Assembly: GCF_025717535.1 (NCBI RefSeq)
Contig: NZ_JAJIRO010000004.1
Span: 186,001 to 250,000 of the forward strand
Length of the DNA: 64,000 nucleotides
Direction of reading: 5' to 3'
Origin: Paucibacter sp. Y2R2-4
Lineage (GTDB): Bacteria; Pseudomonadota; Gammaproteobacteria; Burkholderiales; Burkholderiaceae_C
Numbering within the stretch: position 1 is the first letter of the stretch; the number at the start of each line of letters is the position of its first letter. The position numbers were made by a program, and so were the translations under genes. Positions 53,752 through 62,324 of this stretch are shown here, piece by piece. The notes under the pieces are model-generated. The model had not been told where the DNA came from and made no database searches. It was given only the letters and a program-made list of their open reading frames with translations.

Positions 53752-56239
53752 AGGGAGCTTCAAGGCTTGCCGAGCGATCAGAGCTCAGGCGTCGGTAACC
53801 GGGGATATTGTCCCTCAAGACATTGAGCGCGTTGGTACCCAGTTGGGACAGGCCCACCAGCTCCATTTGCAGCATCAATCGCGTGCTCGTTTCGGCACGG
53901 CCGGCCGACAGCCGCTCCACCCCGAAACGCAAGACCCAGCAGCCCGAGTCATATTCAAACCCAAGCACCGAATCAGTCAATTTTCTGTCCACCAAGCTGT
54001 ACTGCAAGCGCCCGGCGCTATACCAAGCGCCGCTGCAGCTACCGCCATCGCGCTTGACCGAACTTTGCCCATACAAAGGCCATTGCCAGGCCAATTCCAG
54101 CTGCTCGCTCTGCCCTTCCAAGCCACTGACACCCGATTGCACCGCCTGCCCGCGAGCCAGGCGATAGGCCGTGCTGATGGTACGGAAGGGGCCTGGCGAG
54201 TAGCGAGCGCGCATGATGGTTCGAACCGAACGATTCTCGTCGGGGTTGAACTGGACGGTCCCATCCAGCCACCACTTCGAATCCAAATGCACGGCACCCA
54301 GCAGCAAGAGGTCCGAGAAGCGCTGCGTCAGCGGCTTCTCGCCACCGGTGATGATTTGATCGCGGAACAAATAGCGCTGCACCAGGCCGAGACGCAAGAC
54401 CTCATCCCCTTGCGCAGGGTTGACCCAACGGCTGACAGCGCCGGCGGTCAACTGATGACCGTCCGAGACCCGGTCAATGCCCGAGAACTGATTGGCCGTG
54501 TAGATGGAGTCGAAGTTGAAGTCCTTGGGCGCCGAGTCAAACTTGGGGAAGTTCTCCTGCGCGCGATAAGGGGTGTTCACATAGAGTACCCGCGGCTCCA
54601 GCGTCTGCAACAGCGAGCGCCCCAACCAAGAGGTGTTGCGCTCGAAGATCCAGCCATGGTCCAAGCTGAAGGTCGGCACGGTGCGCCCCATGGTCGTGCG
54701 GCCATCTGCTTGAACTTGATCCAGTTTGTAATACGCGGCGTTGATTGCGACCCGCGGAATCAACCACCAAGCGGCACCGCCCAAGGGCGCACTGACATGC
54801 GCCAACATATGGGCACGCTGGCCGGTCGGTGACTGCGTCGTCAGCAGGCTTTGCAAACGCGCGTTGCTGGGCAGGTCAAAGCGGTTGTATTCAAGTTCAA
54901 CCGAGCCTTCCAGGCGAGCCTTGCGGCCCCAAGGTCGGAAGCCTTCAAACACGGCGTCATCGGCAGCCGTGGTCAAGCGCAAGCCGATTTGCGGCGATCG
55001 TTGATAAGGCGACTGAATCGGCGAATCCAGCTCCTGCAAGACTTGCCAACGCTGCACCCGCGCATAGGTCAGCGCATCACCCCAGGTCGATTGACGCAAG
55101 CGGCTGAACTGCAAATCGGTCGCCAGCAAGCGCTCGGTCTGGCTTTGCATGCGGTCGGGCAGGTCTTTCCAATAGTCGTCATCCGAGACTCGCTCGGCGC
55201 GCAATTTGTAAAACCAGTTTTGCCCAAGCGAGCCCTTTTGATCAAGGTTGAGCGCCCAACGGGCATCGCCGGTGATGCGGTCATGCGGCAACCAGGCCAG
55301 GTTCAACTTGCCGGCATGCTCGGGCTCCAGATAGCGGAATTCGCTGTCAAGTCCGGCACCGCGGCGCGACAAGAGGTAAGGCGTCAGCGTGGCATCGCGC
55401 TGTGGCGCGATATTCCAGTAATAGGGCATGCCAAATTCGACGCCGCTGCGATTACCGAAGCCCATATTCGGCGCCAGCCAGCCCGATTTACGCTCACCCC
55501 CAAGTGGGAAGGACAAGACCGGCACGGGCAAAATCGGCACGCCATAGAAGTGCAGCATGGCCCCGGTTGCCACACCCTCATTCGCCTCAAAGTTCATGTC
55601 CAGGTGGCGGGCCGTCACTTCCCAAGCCAGCGGTGTACCGTCCTCGTTGGCGGGACAGCTGCTGTAGGTGCCGTCTTGCGCTTGAATGCTGGAGGGTCCG
55701 TCAAAGCTGACCTTGGCCGCATGCCCGCCCCCACCAGTGAGCGAGAAAAAATAGCTCGGGTTGAGGAATTCGCCTTCAAAGCGTTTGAGATAGAGCTGCA
55801 ACTCCGGCCCGCGGAATAAATTACCCGCCCGGCTGACCTCAACATCGCCACGCGCCGTGGCCAAGTCTTCCACCTGCTCATAACGCAAGCTCTTGGCGCG
55901 CACCAGCAAGTCTCCGTAGCGCAACTCGGCCTCGCCCTCGGCCTGCATCGCTTCATCCAATTGCGAATTCAGGCGTTTGGCGCTCAAAACCAAGGCCGGC
56001 TTGGCCTCACCCTGGCCGGAACCACCGAGAGTCTTGGCCGGCTTCAGGCGCAGTGAGCTCGAAGCGGCCAAGACCGGTGACTCCGCTGGCTGGGCCAGGC
56101 TCAGACTCGGCGCGCAAAGACACAGCGCACTCAACCAGGGCCAAGCCCGCTGGCGCTTGCTTGGGGCGCAGGCAGCAGGAGCCGATCGAAACAATCCAGC
56201 AATGGCGTTGAGGGCAAACTTTGACAAAGGGCGCGGCAC
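53744..56239 (-). CDS. lptD: LPS-assembly protein LptD
   Basis: LptD is the outer-membrane barrel that places lipopolysaccharide in the outer leaflet, with LptE as plug. The 831-residue protein has a signal region (WPWLSALCLCAPSLSLA), an N-terminal OstA/jellyroll domain (LRYGDLLVRAKSLRYEQVEDLATARGDVEVSR), and a long barrel (YYWNIAPQRDATLTPYLLSRRG). Cysteines in TYSSCPANE, GGSCSGAW and DSGCWVLRF are candidates for its structural disulfides. The start is the GTG at 56239 with a weak ribosome site. It overlaps surA by eight bases and is divergent from amgK, as in other proteobacteria. Confidence 0.93.
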   Translation of the reverse strand: MPRPLSKFALNAIAGLFRSAPAACAPSKRQRAWPWLSALCLCAPSLSLAQPAESPVLAASSSLRLKPAKTLGGSGQGEAKPALVLSAKRLNSQLDEAMQAEGEAELRYGDLLVRAKSLRYEQVEDLATARGDVEVSRAGNLFRGPELQLYLKRFEGEFLNPSYFFSLTGGGGHAAKVSFDGPSSIQAQDGTYSSCPANEDGTPLAWEVTARHLDMNFEANEGVATGAMLHFYGVPILPVPVLSFPLGGERKSGWLAPNMGFGNRSGVEFGMPYYWNIAPQRDATLTPYLLSRRGAGLDSEFRYLEPEHAGKLNLAWLPHDRITGDARWALNLDQKGSLGQNWFYKLRAERVSDDDYWKDLPDRMQSQTERLLATDLQFSRLRQSTWGDALTYARVQRWQVLQELDSPIQSPYQRSPQIGLRLTTAADDAVFEGFRPWGRKARLEGSVELEYNRFDLPSNARLQSLLTTQSPTGQRAHMLAHVSAPLGGAAWWLIPRVAINAAYYKLDQVQADGRTTMGRTVPTFSLDHGWIFERNTSWLGRSLLQTLEPRVLYVNTPYRAQENFPKFDSAPKDFNFDSIYTANQFSGIDRVSDGHQLTAGAVSRWVNPAQGDEVLRLGLVQRYLFRDQIITGGEKPLTQRFSDLLLLGAVHLDSKWWLDGTVQFNPDENRSVRTIMRARYSPGPFRTISTAYRLARGQAVQSGVSGLEGQSEQLELAWQWPLYGQSSVKRDGGSCSGAWYSAGRLQYSLVDRKLTDSVLGFEYDSGCWVLRFGVERLSAGRAETSTRLMLQMELVGLSQLGTNALNVLRDNIPGYRRLSSDRSASLEAPYD

Positions 56240-56260
56240 TGCGTCTGCGAGCAGCTAAAA

Positions 56261-56324
56261 ATGGGCGGATTGCGGAAGGCGCAGCCGGGCTGCGCATCCG
56301 CGCATCGAGCGGATCGCCGCCCAT
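56261..56324. repeat. Nested palindrome between lptD and amgK
   Basis: ATGGGCGG (56261-56268) pairs with CCGCCCAT (56317-56324). Inside, TGCGGA faces TCCGCGCA. The core GCGCAGC (56279-56285) pairs with GCTGCGC (56289-56295) around CGG. The whole could form a cruciform or a REP-like hairpin. It occupies most of the gap that must hold both divergent promoters. Confidence 0.5.
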
Positions 56325-56407
56325 GGGCTTGCGGTTTGTAAAATCCATTATCCATGAGGCCGCTTGTCCAAGCAGCGGGCTCGACACCGACCCGAGAAGC
56401 GCCCTGC

Positions 56408-57457
56408 ATGAATTCCATCCCCTGGCCCGACGAGCAACGCAAGCAAGGCTTTGATTCCTGGCTGCAAAGCCTGCAAAGCAGCCATGCGCTGCGCCTTGAA
56501 ACGCTGGCCATTGCCAGCGCCGATGCCAGCGCCCGGCGCTACCTGCGCATCCAAGCCGATGCAGGCCACAGCTTCATCATCATGGATGCGCCGCCCGCAG
56601 CCGGCAGCTGCGCGCCCTTCATCGAGATCGCCGCGCAGATGCTTGAAGCCGGCCTTCATGCGCCGCGAGTCCATGCCGCCGACGAAGCGCAAGGCTTTTT
56701 GCTTCTGGAAGACCTGGGCGATCTGACCTATCTGAAAGCCCTGAAAGCCGCCTCCCCAGCCGAGGCCGACCGGTTGATGCGCGCCGCCACCCAGTCCTTG
56801 CTGCAATGGCAGCTGAAGATGGACGCAGGCCGCCTGCCGGCCTATGACGAAGCCTTCATCCGGCGCGAGTTGCAGATTTTTGTTGATTGGTGTGTGCAGC
56901 GTGAGTACGGCCGCAGCTGGAGCGAAACGCAAGAGAAATGGTGGGCGCACGCTTGCGATGTGCTGGTCAAAAACATGCTCGAGCAGCCCCGTATCGCCAT
57001 GCACCGCGACTACATGCCGCGCAATCTGATGGTTTGCGACCCGGCCAGCGGCAGCCCCGGCATTTTGGACTTCCAAGACGCGGTTGCCGGACCGATCAGC
57101 TACGACTTGGTCTCGCTGATGCGCGACACCTTCATTTCCTGGGAAGAAGAACAGGAGCTGGACTGGGCGATTCGCTACTGGGAGCAGGCCCGCAAAGCCG
57201 GCCTGCCCATCAACGAAGACTTCGGCCAGTTTTGGCAGCAGTTGGAGTGGACCGGCCTGCAGCGCCACTTGAAGATCTTGGGCATCTTCTGCCGCCTCAA
57301 GCACCGCGACGGCAAACCCGCCTATGCGGAAGACCTGCCGCGCTTTTTCGCCTATGCCATCAAGGTCAGCACCCGCTATGTGCAGCTCTCTCCGCTGACC
57401 CATTTGCTGCAAGACCTGCAGGGCTCGATGGTGGAGACCTCTTTCACCCTGCGCTAG
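56408..57457 (+). CDS. amgK: Cell-wall sugar kinase AmgK (aminoglycoside phosphotransferase fold)
   Basis: The 349-residue kinase has the APH fold: LLLEDLGDLTYL, the Brenner catalytic loop HRDYMPRNLMV near residue 200, and the metal-binding DFQDA. The position divergent from lptD and the sequence type match AmgK, which phosphorylates N-acetylmuramic acid and N-acetylglucosamine at the anomeric carbon for peptidoglycan recycling. The nucleotidyltransferase partner MurU, usually the next gene, is absent; a terminator and a convergent dipeptidase follow. The ATG at 56408 starts the protein; an 18-codon extension is less likely. Confidence 0.82.
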   Translation: MNSIPWPDEQRKQGFDSWLQSLQSSHALRLETLAIASADASARRYLRIQADAGHSFIIMDAPPAAGSCAPFIEIAAQMLEAGLHAPRVHAADEAQGFLLLEDLGDLTYLKALKAASPAEADRLMRAATQSLLQWQLKMDAGRLPAYDEAFIRRELQIFVDWCVQREYGRSWSETQEKWWAHACDVLVKNMLEQPRIAMHRDYMPRNLMVCDPASGSPGILDFQDAVAGPISYDLVSLMRDTFISWEEEQELDWAIRYWEQARKAGLPINEDFGQFWQQLEWTGLQRHLKILGIFCRLKHRDGKPAYAEDLPRFFAYAIKVSTRYVQLSPLTHLLQDLQGSMVETSFTLR

Positions 57458-57464
57458 GCAAAAA

Positions 57465-57490
57465 AAGGGCGGCACTTGGCCGCCCCTTAT
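57465..57490. terminator. Terminator between amgK and the M20 dipeptidase
   Basis: AAGGGCGGC (57465-57473) pairs with GCCGCCCCTT (57479-57488) with one bulged C, preceded by an A run and followed by TATT. It is suited to end both convergent transcripts. Confidence 0.75.
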
Positions 57491-57505
57491 TGAGCTAGAA
57501 AGTGC

Positions 57506-58981
57506 TCAGGGGTGCGCTGCCATCACCTGCGCCACGGCGGCGGTCAGGCGTTTGCCATAGGGCACATGCAGGAACTCGTTCGGGCCATGGGCATTGCTCT
57601 TGGGGCCCAAGACGCCGCAGACCATCATCTGCGCGGCCGGGAAGCCTTTTTGCAGCATGCTCATCAGCGGGATCGTGCCGCCCTGGCCGATATAGCCCAC
57701 CGGTGCGCCGAAATGGGTTTCGCTGGCTTGATTCAAGGCCTGGCTCAACCAGGGCGACAAGTCGGGCGTGTTCCAGCCGGTGGCGCCATAAGCCCCGGCG
57801 CGGCCATCGGGCACAAAAGTGACCTTGGCGTTGTAGGGCGCGTTGTCTTCCAACAAGGCCTTCAGACGCAGCGCGGCTTCATTACCATCCACCAAGGGCG
57901 GCAGGCGCAAAGACAGCTTGAAGGCCGTGAAGGGGCGCAAAACATTGCCGGCATTGTTCATGGCCGGGAAGCCGTCCACACCGGTGACCGACAAGGTCGG
58001 CCGCCAAGTGCGATTCAAGAGCACCTCCACGGGCTCGGCCGTCATCGGCAAGACCGGGCCGCCGTCGGCGCCGCAGGCCCAGGGCAGGCGCTTGTAGACC
58101 TCGTCCTTCAGAATGACCGCCGTCGCTTGGGCTTGCTCAATACGATTGCCAGGAATCTCGCAGTGGAAGCTCTCGGGCAAGAGCCGGCCGGTCTTGGAGT
58201 CTTCCAAACGGTCCAGCACCTGGCGCAGGATGCGGAAGCTCGAAGGCACCACGCCCGAGCCATCGCCAGAGTGGATGCCCTCGGTCAACACCTCCACCTT
58301 GAGAACACCGCTGACCATGCCGCGCAGTGATGTCGTTAGCCACAGCTGGTTGTAGTCGCCCGCACCCGAGTCCAGGCAAACCACCAGAGACACTTGGCCC
58401 AGGCGCTCCTTCAGCACGTCCAGATAAGCGGGCAGGTCGTAAGAACCCGACTCTTCACAGGTCTCGATGATGCCGACGCAGCGTGGCCGTGCGATGCCTT
58501 GTTTGTCCAGCGCCATGATGGCGGTCAGCGAGGCATAAACCGCATAGCCGTCGTCGGCGCCACCGCGGCCATAAAGCTTGCCGTCCTCAAACTTGGGCGT
58601 CCATGGGCCCAGATCATTGCGCCAGCCGCTGAACTCGGGCTGTTTGTCCAAATGACCATAGAGCACGATGGTGTCCGTGCTGTCGGTCTTGGTGGCAGGC
58701 ACTTCAAAGAAGATCACCGGGGTGCGGCCCGGCAAACGAATCACTTCCAGCTTCAGGCCAGCGACCTTTTTGCTCTCGACCCAGGCCGCCGCGTCGCGCA
58801 AAACCTTTTCAATATGACCGTTGGCGGCCCAGTCGGCATCGAACATCGGGCTCTTGGCCGGAATGGTGATGTACTGGGTCAGGGCTGGGACGATCTCATC
58901 GTCCCAAACTTGGGAGGCAAAGTCGGCGATGGCCGTGGCTTGAGCGGGCTGCAGTGGCAGCGAAGGGTCGCGAGCGTTCAT
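57506..58981 (-). CDS. M20 family dipeptidase
   Basis: The 491-residue zinc peptidase belongs to the M20 carnosinase/dipeptidase-like group. Metal and catalytic motifs are LYGHLDKQPE (H-x-D), GRGGADDGYAVYA (bridging Asp), and ETCEESGS (catalytic Glu pair). A GIHSGDGSGVVPSSFRI dimerisation/lid stretch and the C-terminal His in SNAHGPNE are present. It hydrolyses small peptides; specificity is not evident. The ATG at 58981 begins a plausible N-terminus after an unconvincing 27-codon extension. It is convergent with amgK and follows the lipase-like gene on the same strand. Confidence 0.9.
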   Translation of the reverse strand: MNARDPSLPLQPAQATAIADFASQVWDDEIVPALTQYITIPAKSPMFDADWAANGHIEKVLRDAAAWVESKKVAGLKLEVIRLPGRTPVIFFEVPATKTDSTDTIVLYGHLDKQPEFSGWRNDLGPWTPKFEDGKLYGRGGADDGYAVYASLTAIMALDKQGIARPRCVGIIETCEESGSYDLPAYLDVLKERLGQVSLVVCLDSGAGDYNQLWLTTSLRGMVSGVLKVEVLTEGIHSGDGSGVVPSSFRILRQVLDRLEDSKTGRLLPESFHCEIPGNRIEQAQATAVILKDEVYKRLPWACGADGGPVLPMTAEPVEVLLNRTWRPTLSVTGVDGFPAMNNAGNVLRPFTAFKLSLRLPPLVDGNEAALRLKALLEDNAPYNAKVTFVPDGRAGAYGATGWNTPDLSPWLSQALNQASETHFGAPVGYIGQGGTIPLMSMLQKGFPAAQMMVCGVLGPKSNAHGPNEFLHVPYGKRLTAAVAQVMAAHP

Positions 58982-59037
58982 GGTGGGCTTCCAGCTTGTG
59001 GCGGGGGAAGCCTTTAGTTTAGGCCAGCCTGCCGGCT

Positions 59038-59904
59038 TCAACCAAAGCGCGCGACCATCCAATGCTGCAGCCGGGCAAAGACCTGTTCCTTTTCGGGTTC
59101 ATTGAAGATTTCATGGAACAGCCCCTCGAAGCAATGGCTTTGCACCAAGCTCGCCGGGGCCTGGGCGGCAAACTCGGCGCTGCCGGCGGGGGCCACGCAG
59201 CGGTCAGCGCCGGCCCAGATCAAGAGAGTTGGCACCACCCAATCCGCCGCATGCTGACGCACCAACTCACCACCATCCACAATGGCCTTGGCCAGGGTCG
59301 GCGTGATGCGGTCATGCACCAGCGGGTCGGCCATATAGGCGCGCACCACCGCAGAGTCGCGGGAAATCCAGTTGGGCTTGAGCCCATTGCCCACCGCCAG
59401 ATGCGGCAGCAGCGCCACGCCCAGCGCCAATTGCAGGCGTTTGAAGCCCGACATGCCAGGATCCAGCGCCGGCGAAGACAGCACCAAGGCATCCACGGGC
59501 CGGAACCAACAAGGCAACTGGCCGCCGCTGCTGGCCGCCAAGCCACCCGCAACAAAGCGTGCCGCGACCAAGCCGCCCATGCTGTGACCCAAGAGCAGCA
59601 AAGGGCCTTTACCCAAGACCGCATCGGCGCGCAACTCATCGATGACCAGGGCCAGGTCTTTCAGCAGACGCTCATCGTCCTTGACATCACCCCGCGCACC
59701 GCCGGAAGCGCCATGGCCGCGCTGATCATGGCCCACCACATGCCAGCCCCAGCTATTCAGACGAGCGGCCACGGCCTCATAACGCCCCATATGCTCGCCC
59801 AGGCCATGGACGATCAGCACCGTGCCGCGCGCCGGGTCCAGACCGGGCTTGCTCCATTGGCGCCAGTGCAAAGGCACGCCATCATCACATCTCAAGGTAC
59901 GCAT
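59038..59904 (-). CDS. Alpha/beta hydrolase, monoacylglycerol lipase-like
   Basis: The 288-residue hydrolase has the oxyanion region VLIVHGLGEHMGRYEAVAARLNSWGWHVVGHDQRGHGAS, the nucleophile elbow GHSMGG, Asp in LLIWAGADRCVAP, and His in GLFHEIFNEPEKE. This is the serine aminopeptidase S33/PldB-like lysophospholipase group. It probably removes acyl chains from monoglycerides or lysophospholipids in the cytoplasm. The ATG at 59904 starts the domain. The dipeptidase gene lies 56 bases downstream on the same strand; the crotonase gene is divergent. Confidence 0.85.
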   Translation of the reverse strand: MRTLRCDDGVPLHWRQWSKPGLDPARGTVLIVHGLGEHMGRYEAVAARLNSWGWHVVGHDQRGHGASGGARGDVKDDERLLKDLALVIDELRADAVLGKGPLLLLGHSMGGLVAARFVAGGLAASSGGQLPCWFRPVDALVLSSPALDPGMSGFKRLQLALGVALLPHLAVGNGLKPNWISRDSAVVRAYMADPLVHDRITPTLAKAIVDGGELVRQHAADWVVPTLLIWAGADRCVAPAGSAEFAAQAPASLVQSHCFEGLFHEIFNEPEKEQVFARLQHWMVARFG

Positions 59905-60056
59905 CAGCCCAGTGTAGGCAAGCCCAGCCTCTCGCCGGCCCAGGGCTTGCCCGGTCGGTAGAAGTACGCAAGCCCGCTGTCGCGCAGCGGATAGTCCCGC
60001 AGTTCGAGAAACGCTAGGCTGCTCGGCTCTGGCCAATTTTTTTGAGAAACACCCCG

Positions 60057-60887
60057 ATGAACGACTTTTTCAGCTTGAACACCGACGCCCAAGGCCTCGC
60101 CCACCTGGTCTTGAATCGCCCGGAGCGCATGAACACCATGGCGCCGGCTTTTTTCCCGGCCCTGCGGGACGCAGTACTCGGTCTGCATCAAAGCGGCGAA
60201 GCCCGGGTGCTGGTGATTTCTTCCACCGGCAAGCACTTCAGCGCCGGCATGGCTTTGGAGACTTTTGCCGGCCAGGGCGCTTTGCTGGACACCAGTAGCG
60301 CCCGCGCTCGCCTGAGTTTTCAAGAGTCGCTGCGCCAGCTGATGGCTTGCTTCAGCGTCATCGATGAGGCGCGCTTCCCGGTGATCTGCGCGGTGCAAGG
60401 CGGCTGCATCGGCGGCGCCCTGGACCTGGCTGCCGCCTGCGATATCCGTTATGCCTCGGCCGAGGCTTTCTTCAGCGTGCAAGAAATCAATATCGGCATG
60501 ACGGCAGATCTGGGCGTGCTGCAGCGTCTGCAGCAAATCATGCCGGCCGGCCTGGCGCGCGAGCTGGCCTACACCGGCGAGCGGCTGCCGGCCGAGCGCG
60601 CCCTCAGCTGCGGCTTGGTTAATGCGGTGCTGCCGGATGCTGAGGCACTTTTAGCTCATGCCCTGGGCGTGGCGCGGCAGATTGCAGCCAAGTCACCCGT
60701 GGCCATCGCCGGCAGCAAGCTGGCCCTGAACCATGCGCGCGACCATGGCGTAGCAGCTTCATTGCAGCAAATGAGTCTTTTGCAAAGCGCCATTTTTGAC
60801 ACCGCCGAAATGGGGCGCGCCATCATGGCCTGGCAAAGCAAGACCGCAGCGGACTACGCCCCGCTTGCGGAAATTGCACGGCTTTAA
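60057..60887 (+). CDS. Crotonase, dienoyl-CoA isomerase-like
   Basis: The 276-residue enoyl-CoA hydratase/isomerase family protein has the oxyanion-hole segments SSTGKHFSAGMAL and VQGGCIGGALDLAAACDIRYAS. The stretch EINIGMTADLGVLQRL places an Asp where delta(3,5)-delta(2,4)-dienoyl-CoA isomerases have their catalytic Asp, and an acidic residue lies in FFSVQEIN. I therefore favour a dienoyl-CoA isomerase over a simple hydratase. No other beta-oxidation gene is adjacent. The ATG at 60057 starts the protein. It is divergent from the lipase-like gene, whose products could feed fatty-acid degradation. Confidence 0.78.
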   Translation: MNDFFSLNTDAQGLAHLVLNRPERMNTMAPAFFPALRDAVLGLHQSGEARVLVISSTGKHFSAGMALETFAGQGALLDTSSARARLSFQESLRQLMACFSVIDEARFPVICAVQGGCIGGALDLAAACDIRYASAEAFFSVQEINIGMTADLGVLQRLQQIMPAGLARELAYTGERLPAERALSCGLVNAVLPDAEALLAHALGVARQIAAKSPVAIAGSKLALNHARDHGVAASLQQMSLLQSAIFDTAEMGRAIMAWQSKTAADYAPLAEIARL

Positions 60888-60897
60888 GACTTGGTTT

Positions 60898-60915
60898 AAG
60901 CGGCTTGGTCCGCTT
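60898..60915 (+). terminator. Weak hairpin after the crotonase gene
   Basis: AAGCGG-CTTGGT-CCGCTT forms a short perfect stem 11 bases after the stop, followed by a brief T stretch. It may be a weak terminator. The remaining 80 bases before the lipoprotein gene include a TACACT that could be a -10 box. Confidence 0.45.
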
Positions 60916-60995
60916 TCGCAACAGCCTCGCTACAGCGTCAGCTCAGCGCCATACAGCCGCCCTACACTGCTGACTTTTGGCACTCCATCGCGCTG

Positions 60996-62324
60996 ATGAA
61001 ATCGCTGCTTTCCCTGTTGCTGTGTCTGCTGCTGGCGGCTTGTGCGGCGCCGAAGTACACCGTCGATGATGGGCGCAAGGTCGACGAAACCTTGTTGGCC
61101 AATATCCGCCACTATGGCGCGGGTGAGCAGAGTCTGCGCCCTGCCATCGTGCGCAGCGCCGGCCTGAAAGACCCTGAATGCGACCGGCAGTGGGAGTTGC
61201 CCTTCGCCGTGGCCACCAGCTATGGCTGGGCCGAGAACGACCGCGTCGCCTGGGTGCGCGGTCTGCAGGTGGACGAGCGCTTGACCGTGGTCGCTGCCGC
61301 CCCGAATTCGCCCTTGAACTTAGGTGAAAAATTACAAGCTGTCGCGGGCCAAAAAGAAGAAGACAGCGAAAAGATGCTCGCCAAGCTGGCCGAGCGGCGC
61401 GACGAAGGCAAGCCTTTTTTCGTCACCCTCAGCAATGGTGCGCAACGCGCGGTCACCCCTTTTGAAGTCTGCCGCGGCTACACCCGCCTGGCGCCCCCCA
61501 ACACGCCCGAGATGCAGGACTACCACTGGCTGCTGAGTCTGCACTCGCTGGAGTACAGCCAGATCCAGCCGAGCGAGGACGAGGCGCTGTGGGCGGTGCT
61601 CTGGAGCCAAGGCTTGTCCGAAGAAGGCGGCGCCCGCATGAAGACCTACCACTACGGCAGCAAGATCGTCGGCACGCTCTACAACCTGGTTACCCTGGCC
61701 ACCGGTCTGCGCGGCGCCGCGCTGGCGGCCGAGGCCGCGATCACCGCGGCCAAACAGGCCGCACAAACCGTCGCCTCTGAAATCATCAAGCAGCAGCTGA
61801 TTGAGCAAGGCAAGGCGCTGGCGGCGCAAAAGATGCGCGAGGGTTTGATCGATGCCGCGCGCGAGCTGACCAAGCAGCAGGTGATGAACGGCCTGCAGGC
61901 CGCTGCCGTGAACCGCAGTTCTTTGTCCGGCGTGGCCCGCATTGGCGCCACCGTGTTTGACCGCGCCGACCAATGGGCGTTTGAGCGCATTGAAAAACTC
62001 GGCGGCAACCCGCTGGCGGGCTTCAGCCTGCACCAAAAGATGTTGGAGCGCAGCCTCTCGGGCAATGCTTTTGCCTTGGACATGGAGCGGCTGGAGTCGC
62101 TCAGCAAACTGGCTCAAACCCGCGGCATCGACGAGCAAGTACAAGCCATTTTGCGCGGCTTCAAGGCCAGCGATCTGGCCCTGGAAATTGGCGCCATGCC
62201 GCTTGCCTCGGCCCCCGACGCCTTCTCTTTTGAGAGCCCGACCGACCCCGGCAGCGGCCGCTTTGCACGCGGCCTGATCGACGCCATGCTCGACATCCCC
62301 ACCGAATCCGGCAGCAAAAAATAA
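60996..62324 (+). CDS. Lipoprotein of unknown function
   Basis: The 442-residue protein has a lipoprotein signal ending LLAAC (Cys16). Residues 60-160 look like a PDZ-like beta domain (DRVAWVRGLQVDERLTVVAAAPNSPLNLGEKLQAVAG, PFFVTLSNGAQRAVTPFEVCRGY). Around 215-300 there is a hydrophobic to amphipathic segment (KIVGTLYNLVTLATGLRGAALAAEAAITAAKQAAQTVASEIIKQQL), possibly membrane-active or coiled. The rest is helical. I do not recognise the family; PDZ parts of M48-linked lipoproteins look similar, but no protease motif is present. Its stop overlaps the start of the MORN-repeat gene (TAATG), so the two are probably made together. Confidence 0.7.
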   Translation: MKSLLSLLLCLLLAACAAPKYTVDDGRKVDETLLANIRHYGAGEQSLRPAIVRSAGLKDPECDRQWELPFAVATSYGWAENDRVAWVRGLQVDERLTVVAAAPNSPLNLGEKLQAVAGQKEEDSEKMLAKLAERRDEGKPFFVTLSNGAQRAVTPFEVCRGYTRLAPPNTPEMQDYHWLLSLHSLEYSQIQPSEDEALWAVLWSQGLSEEGGARMKTYHYGSKIVGTLYNLVTLATGLRGAALAAEAAITAAKQAAQTVASEIIKQQLIEQGKALAAQKMREGLIDAARELTKQQVMNGLQAAAVNRSSLSGVARIGATVFDRADQWAFERIEKLGGNPLAGFSLHQKMLERSLSGNAFALDMERLESLSKLAQTRGIDEQVQAILRGFKASDLALEIGAMPLASAPDAFSFESPTDPGSGRFARGLIDAMLDIPTESGSKK

